From Ectobius pallidus (Eukaryota; Arthropoda; Insecta; Blattodea; Ectobiidae), in assembly GCA_964059195.1 (NCBI GenBank), contig CAXKWD010000004.1:116701938-116765937 (forward strand): DNA of 64,000 bases. Reading direction: 5' to 3'. The notes beneath the pieces were generated by a model that worked only from the letters and a program-made list of their open reading frames with translations, did no database searches and was not told where the DNA came from. Both the position numbers and the translations under genes were made by a program. How positions within the stretch are numbered: position 1 is the first letter of the stretch; each line of letters opens with the position of its first letter. This document shows, piece by piece, positions 63,965 to 64,000 of this stretch.

Positions 63965-64000
63965 AATAAATAAAAAAAAAAAAAAAAATGGCACAGTCTT
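63470..64000. other. LINE 3' UTR, A-rich tail and downstream sequence
   Basis: The UTR runs to about 63,706, then A-runs at 63707-63750 broken by GG. 63,751-63,930 is unassigned. A second A-rich stretch, with T every 4-8 bases, lies at 63,931-63,988. It may be another retroposon tail or a simple repeat. No gene. Confidence 0.6.

Overview
This is a gene-poor, AT-rich window of arthropod-type nuclear DNA with no host protein-coding gene that I can support. It is built from two things: diverged, mostly same-orientation copies of a multi-kilobase non-coding repeat unit, and many transposable elements inserted into them. The mix (BEL/Pao with a tRNA-Arg primer site, L1/Tx1-like LINE, RNase H-bearing LINE, tRNA-SINEs, hAT, PIF/Harbinger, mariner, Helitrons, long-TIR foldbacks) suits a large hemimetabolous insect genome. 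A cockroach or relative is a guess; the species cannot be fixed from this sequence.

Layout. 1-5.2 kb: repeat-unit tail, a SINE, and a Helitron-like end split by a 5'-truncated LINE. 5.2-11.4 kb: repeat units holding conserved block 1, a PIF/Harbinger element, a short retroposon and a second SINE. 11.4-14.1 kb: a complete but inactivated hAT-like element. 14.7-15.7 kb: a CR1/jockey-type LINE fragment ending in (ATT)n. 17.97-23.61 kb: a young, apparently full-length BEL/Pao retrotransposon with one 1740-codon ORF and LTRs differing at one position. 24-31 kb: a SINE, mariner and LINE debris and conserved block 2. 31.9-35 kb: block 3 and a foldback. 35.57-38.45 kb: an element with about 480-bp inverted repeats enclosing a broken gene that looks like a FEN/XPG-fold nuclease. 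39.5-43.7 kb: a hAT MITE and a TIR element split by a 2.6-kb foldback. 43.7-52.8 kb: blocks 4 and 5, another hAT MITE and mariner debris. 52.88-56.70 kb: a 3.8-kb element with 34-bp TIRs carrying a DGCPGQNKN/GHSFFP-type gene remnant and, inside it, a tRNA-containing retroposon with a perfect 45-bp hairpin. 56.7-58.97 kb: two abutting Helitrons, two copies of one MITE, and mariner debris. 58.97-63.75 kb: a near full-length L1/Tx1-like LINE with one frameshift.

The most unusual signals are: (1) five copies of a block of about 380 nt with nested complementary arms, far better conserved than the repeat units around it and with wobble or compensating changes in one long-range stem, a candidate structured RNA; (2) the FEN/XPG-like gene inside long inverted repeats; (3) a GCTCTACAA-type motif shared by the arms of three otherwise different foldbacks; (4) the 34-bp TIR element with the DGCPGQNKN gene; and (5) the palindromic octamer TAGGCCTA, present at least 17 times and at non-equivalent places in related repeat copies. 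The stacking of inactive elements of many classes would also suit a piRNA-producing or heterochromatic locus, but that is inference.
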